Assembly (NCBI GenBank): GCA_903642265.1
Contig: CAHJWN010000003.1
Coordinates: 1 to 64,000, forward strand
Reading direction: 5' to 3'
DNA: 64,000 nt
From: Acidobacteriaceae bacterium
GTDB taxonomy: Bacteria > Acidobacteriota > Terriglobia > Terriglobales > Acidobacteriaceae
Part shown: piece after piece, positions 61,993 to 64,000 of the stretch
Layout: every line of letters begins with the position of its first letter
How positions within the stretch are numbered: position 1 is the stretch's first letter
The notes under the pieces: model-generated
What the model was told of the DNA's origin: nothing
Database searches by the model: none
What the model saw: only the letters and a program-made list of their open reading frames with translations
Position numbers and translations under genes: made by a program

Positions 61993-64000
61993 CTATATGG
62001 GGCGGATTGAGACGAGTAGCTGGCCGGCGTTGACAACGGCTCCGAGGTCGCAGTGGATCTGTTCGACGATGCCGGCGATGTGGGATGGGATGATGATTTC
62101 AGTCTTCATAGCGTCGAGGACGATGAGCTTTTCATCTTCCGCGATCAACTGGCCTTTCTTGACGGCGATCTGGAAGATGCTTGCTGTGAGGGGGGAGGAG
62201 ACGCCTTCACAACCTTCGGCGACGGTTGCTGCGGTGGTGTCGTCGATTACCTCCGGTGGCTCGACTACGGTGAGGAGGCCAGCTTCGCGCCAGCGTTCGC
62301 GCTCGGCATCGAAGGATGCTTTTTGATGAGTCTTGAAGGCGGCTGCCTCGACACTGATGGAGTCTAAAAATTTTTGGTAGTCGGCGAGGTTGAAGGTGGT
62401 CTCTTCAACGCGCAACTCGTAGCCACCATGTGGAAAGCGTTCGCGCGCGTCGAGGAGCTCCTCGGCGGTGATCGGGTAAAAGCGGATCTGATCGAAGAAG
62501 CGGAGAGACCATGGAATGCCGGTTGCAAAGGCGGCGGTGGACTTCCATGTGTTCCAGACCTGGATGGTGCGGCCGACAAGTTGGTAGCCGCCGGGGCCTT
62601 CCATGCCATAGACGCACATGTATGCGCCGCCAATGCCGACGGCATTCTCGGGTGTCCAGGTACGGGCAGGGTTGTACTTTGTGGTGACGAGGCGGTGGCG
62701 TGGGTCGACTGGTGTGGCGACGGGTGCGCCAAGATAAACATCACCAAGGCCGAGTACGAGATAGCTGGCTTCATGCACGATGCGGTAGACATCGTCGATG
62801 GAGTCGAGGCCGTTGATGCGGCGGATGAACTCGATGTTCGATGGGCACCAGGGTGCGTCGGGGCGTACGGCCTGCATGTATTTTTGCTGTGCGAGCCTGG
62901 CTTGCGGGTCATCCCATGAGAGTGGAAGATGCACGATGCGCGAGGGTACGGTGATGTTCTCAAGCGCGGGCATGGTGCGGTCTATCTCGGCAAGAGTTTC
63001 GATGAGGGCACGGCGAGCGAGGGCACGACTGTCGTAGTGAATGTGCAGCGAACGTATGCCGGGCGTGATGTCAATGATGGCTGGAAGCGCCTGCTCGCGG
63101 AGCTTCTGCTCAAGGACGTGGACGCGGAAGCGAAGCCTGAGATCGAGTTCGAGCTTGCCATACTCGACGAGGAGATACTTGTCGCCATCGGCGCGGAAGG
63201 TCATCACGGTCTCGCGGTCGGTGAAGTGCGCGAGGATTGCGGGTTCGAACGTGGATGAGGCTGGCAGAGCGGGCGGTGGGGCGGTGAAGTCAGCGAGGAA
63301 AGCGTCTTGTTGCCGCTCCATTGCCTCGGCCTGCGCGAGAGTCAGGCGATTGAAGGTGACAGTGTCATTGGCTTTGAATTGACCGAGCTTCCAAAGTTCA
63401 GCCTGAACGATAGTGCCGGGGCAGACGAAGCCGCCAAGGCTGGGTCCATCGGGGCCGAGCAGGATGGGCATGTCGCCGGTGAAGTCGATGGTACCAACGG
63501 CGTAGGCGTTGTCGTGGATGTTTGAAGGATGCAGGCCGGCTTCGCCGCCGTCTGGCCTCGCCCAGCGAGGCTTAGGACCAATCAGCCGGACACCGGTGCG
63601 GTCGCTCTGGTAGTGGACCTTCCACGGCGTGGAGAAGATCATCGCGATGTCTTCTTCGGTGAAGAACTCGGGCGCAGTATGCGGGCCGAAGAGGACGCCT
63701 ACGGTCCATTCGCGGTTGAGGGCGGGGACGAAGCTGGCTGGCAGGGTTGCGGGCTGGTCGAGTTGTAGGTCCTGCTGACCGATGTGGAGGACATCGCCTG
63801 CGCGAAGCGCGCGGCCGGCGCTGCCACCAAAGCCGCCGAGGACGAAGGTGCTTCGGCTGCCGAGGTAGGGCTGCGTATCGAAGCTGCCGCGCACCGCAAG
63901 ATAGGCGCGAATTCCTTCCTTTGAGGCTGCGCCGAGTGAAAGAACGCTTCCCTGCTTGACGTTGAATGCGGTCCATTGCGCAACGAGCTTGCCATCAAGC
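61993..64000 (-). CDS. urea carboxylase, C-terminal two thirds (cut by the window end)
   Basis: Biotin enzyme that carboxylates urea to allophanate. The gene runs off the right edge: the frame stays open to 64000, and the residues above 63894 (LVAQWTAFNVKQGSVLSLG, then AASKEGIRAYLAVRGSFD) continue the family, so no start is in the window. Visible are the KipA/AHS2-like carboxyltransferase part (GLHPSNIHDNAYAVGTIDFT, LGPDGPSLGGFVCP), the KipI/AHS1-like part (GDVYLGAPVATPVDPRHRLV, IGGAYMCVYGMEGPGGYQLV) and the biotinyl domain with attachment Lys in VLDAMKTEI. The biotin-carboxylase domain would lie outside. With the allophanate hydrolase it forms a split urea amidolyase. Confidence 0.93.
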   Translation of the reverse strand, partial: LDGKLVAQWTAFNVKQGSVLSLGAASKEGIRAYLAVRGSFDTQPYLGSRSTFVLGGFGGSAGRALRAGDVLHIGQQDLQLDQPATLPASFVPALNREWTVGVLFGPHTAPEFFTEEDIAMIFSTPWKVHYQSDRTGVRLIGPKPRWARPDGGEAGLHPSNIHDNAYAVGTIDFTGDMPILLGPDGPSLGGFVCPGTIVQAELWKLGQFKANDTVTFNRLTLAQAEAMERQQDAFLADFTAPPPALPASSTFEPAILAHFTDRETVMTFRADGDKYLLVEYGKLELDLRLRFRVHVLEQKLREQALPAIIDITPGIRSLHIHYDSRALARRALIETLAEIDRTMPALENITVPSRIVHLPLSWDDPQARLAQQKYMQAVRPDAPWCPSNIEFIRRINGLDSIDDVYRIVHEASYLVLGLGDVYLGAPVATPVDPRHRLVTTKYNPARTWTPENAVGIGGAYMCVYGMEGPGGYQLVGRTIQVWNTWKSTAAFATGIPWSLRFFDQIRFYPITAEELLDARERFPHGGYELRVEETTFNLADYQKFLDSISVEAAAFKTHQKASFDAERERWREAGLLTVVEPPEVIDDTTAATVAEGCEGVSSPLTASIFQIAVKKGQLIAEDEKLIVLDAMKTEIIIPSHIAGIVEQIHCDLGAVVNAGQLLVSIRPI

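Overview
The window looks like chromosomal DNA of an Acidobacteriota member, probably class Terriglobia (Granulicella/Edaphobacter/Terriglobus-like). The basis is the GC-rich sequence, a very large TonB-dependent receptor with an N-terminal carboxypeptidase-regulatory-like domain, a VWFA-related secreted protein of the acidobacterial type, twin-arginine aldo/keto reductases, and short palindromic repeats between genes. No rRNA, tRNA, CRISPR array, insertion sequence or prophage was recognised. The taxonomy is inferred from gene content.

Layout. 0-10 kb: housekeeping and vitamin genes (pdxH, fabI, an EVE-domain gene, cinA, plsY-gpsA, ftsY, ribD, ribE, pdxT). 10-18 kb: a DUF4440 gene, gpmI, two tandem paralogous membrane proteins, an S4 RNA-binding protein, a DUF2339 membrane protein and lepB. 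18-23 kb: a secreted collagen-like protein, then murQ and murA. 23-32 kb: a run of minus-strand genes (Nudix, CocE/NonD hydrolase, CDGSH, MBL, UBP zinc finger, secreted GH13, a TPR protein). 32-33 kb: purQ, a perfect ParB-binding parS palindrome, and a CpsB-type phosphatase. 33-40 kb: an aldo/keto reductase, a KdsC-like phosphatase, a pteridine-reductase-like SDR, a small secreted protein, an orphan FkbH-like protein and a hypothetical protein. 40-43 kb: groES-groEL under a CIRCE-like operator. 43-57 kb: an aldo/keto reductase, an Orn/Lys/Arg decarboxylase, a VWFA protein, two TonB-dependent receptors, a quinone oxidoreductase and a GT2 glycosyltransferase. 57-64 kb: a proline-iminopeptidase-like hydrolase, then a urea-use cluster (HTH/periplasmic-binding regulator, allophanate hydrolase, and urea carboxylase cut by the window end).

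The main observation is a change in strand composition near 32-33 kb. To the left the plus strand is C-rich whichever way genes point; to the right it is G-rich. This is the polarity expected at a replication origin, and a 16-bp parS core in a 26-bp perfect palindrome lies at the switch. No dnaA gene or good DnaA-box cluster was seen, so the origin call is inference.

Functional links: PlsY, GpsA and FabI serve phospholipid and fatty-acid synthesis. RibD and RibE lead toward FMN, the cofactor of PdxH, while PdxT belongs to the other vitamin B6 route. MurQ and MurA join peptidoglycan recycling and synthesis. Urea carboxylase and allophanate hydrolase form the nickel-independent, ATP-dependent urea pathway, with an unusual candidate regulator downstream. 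No wholly new multi-gene system could be demonstrated; the origin/parS region, the chaperonin control region and the urea-cluster regulator deserve most attention.
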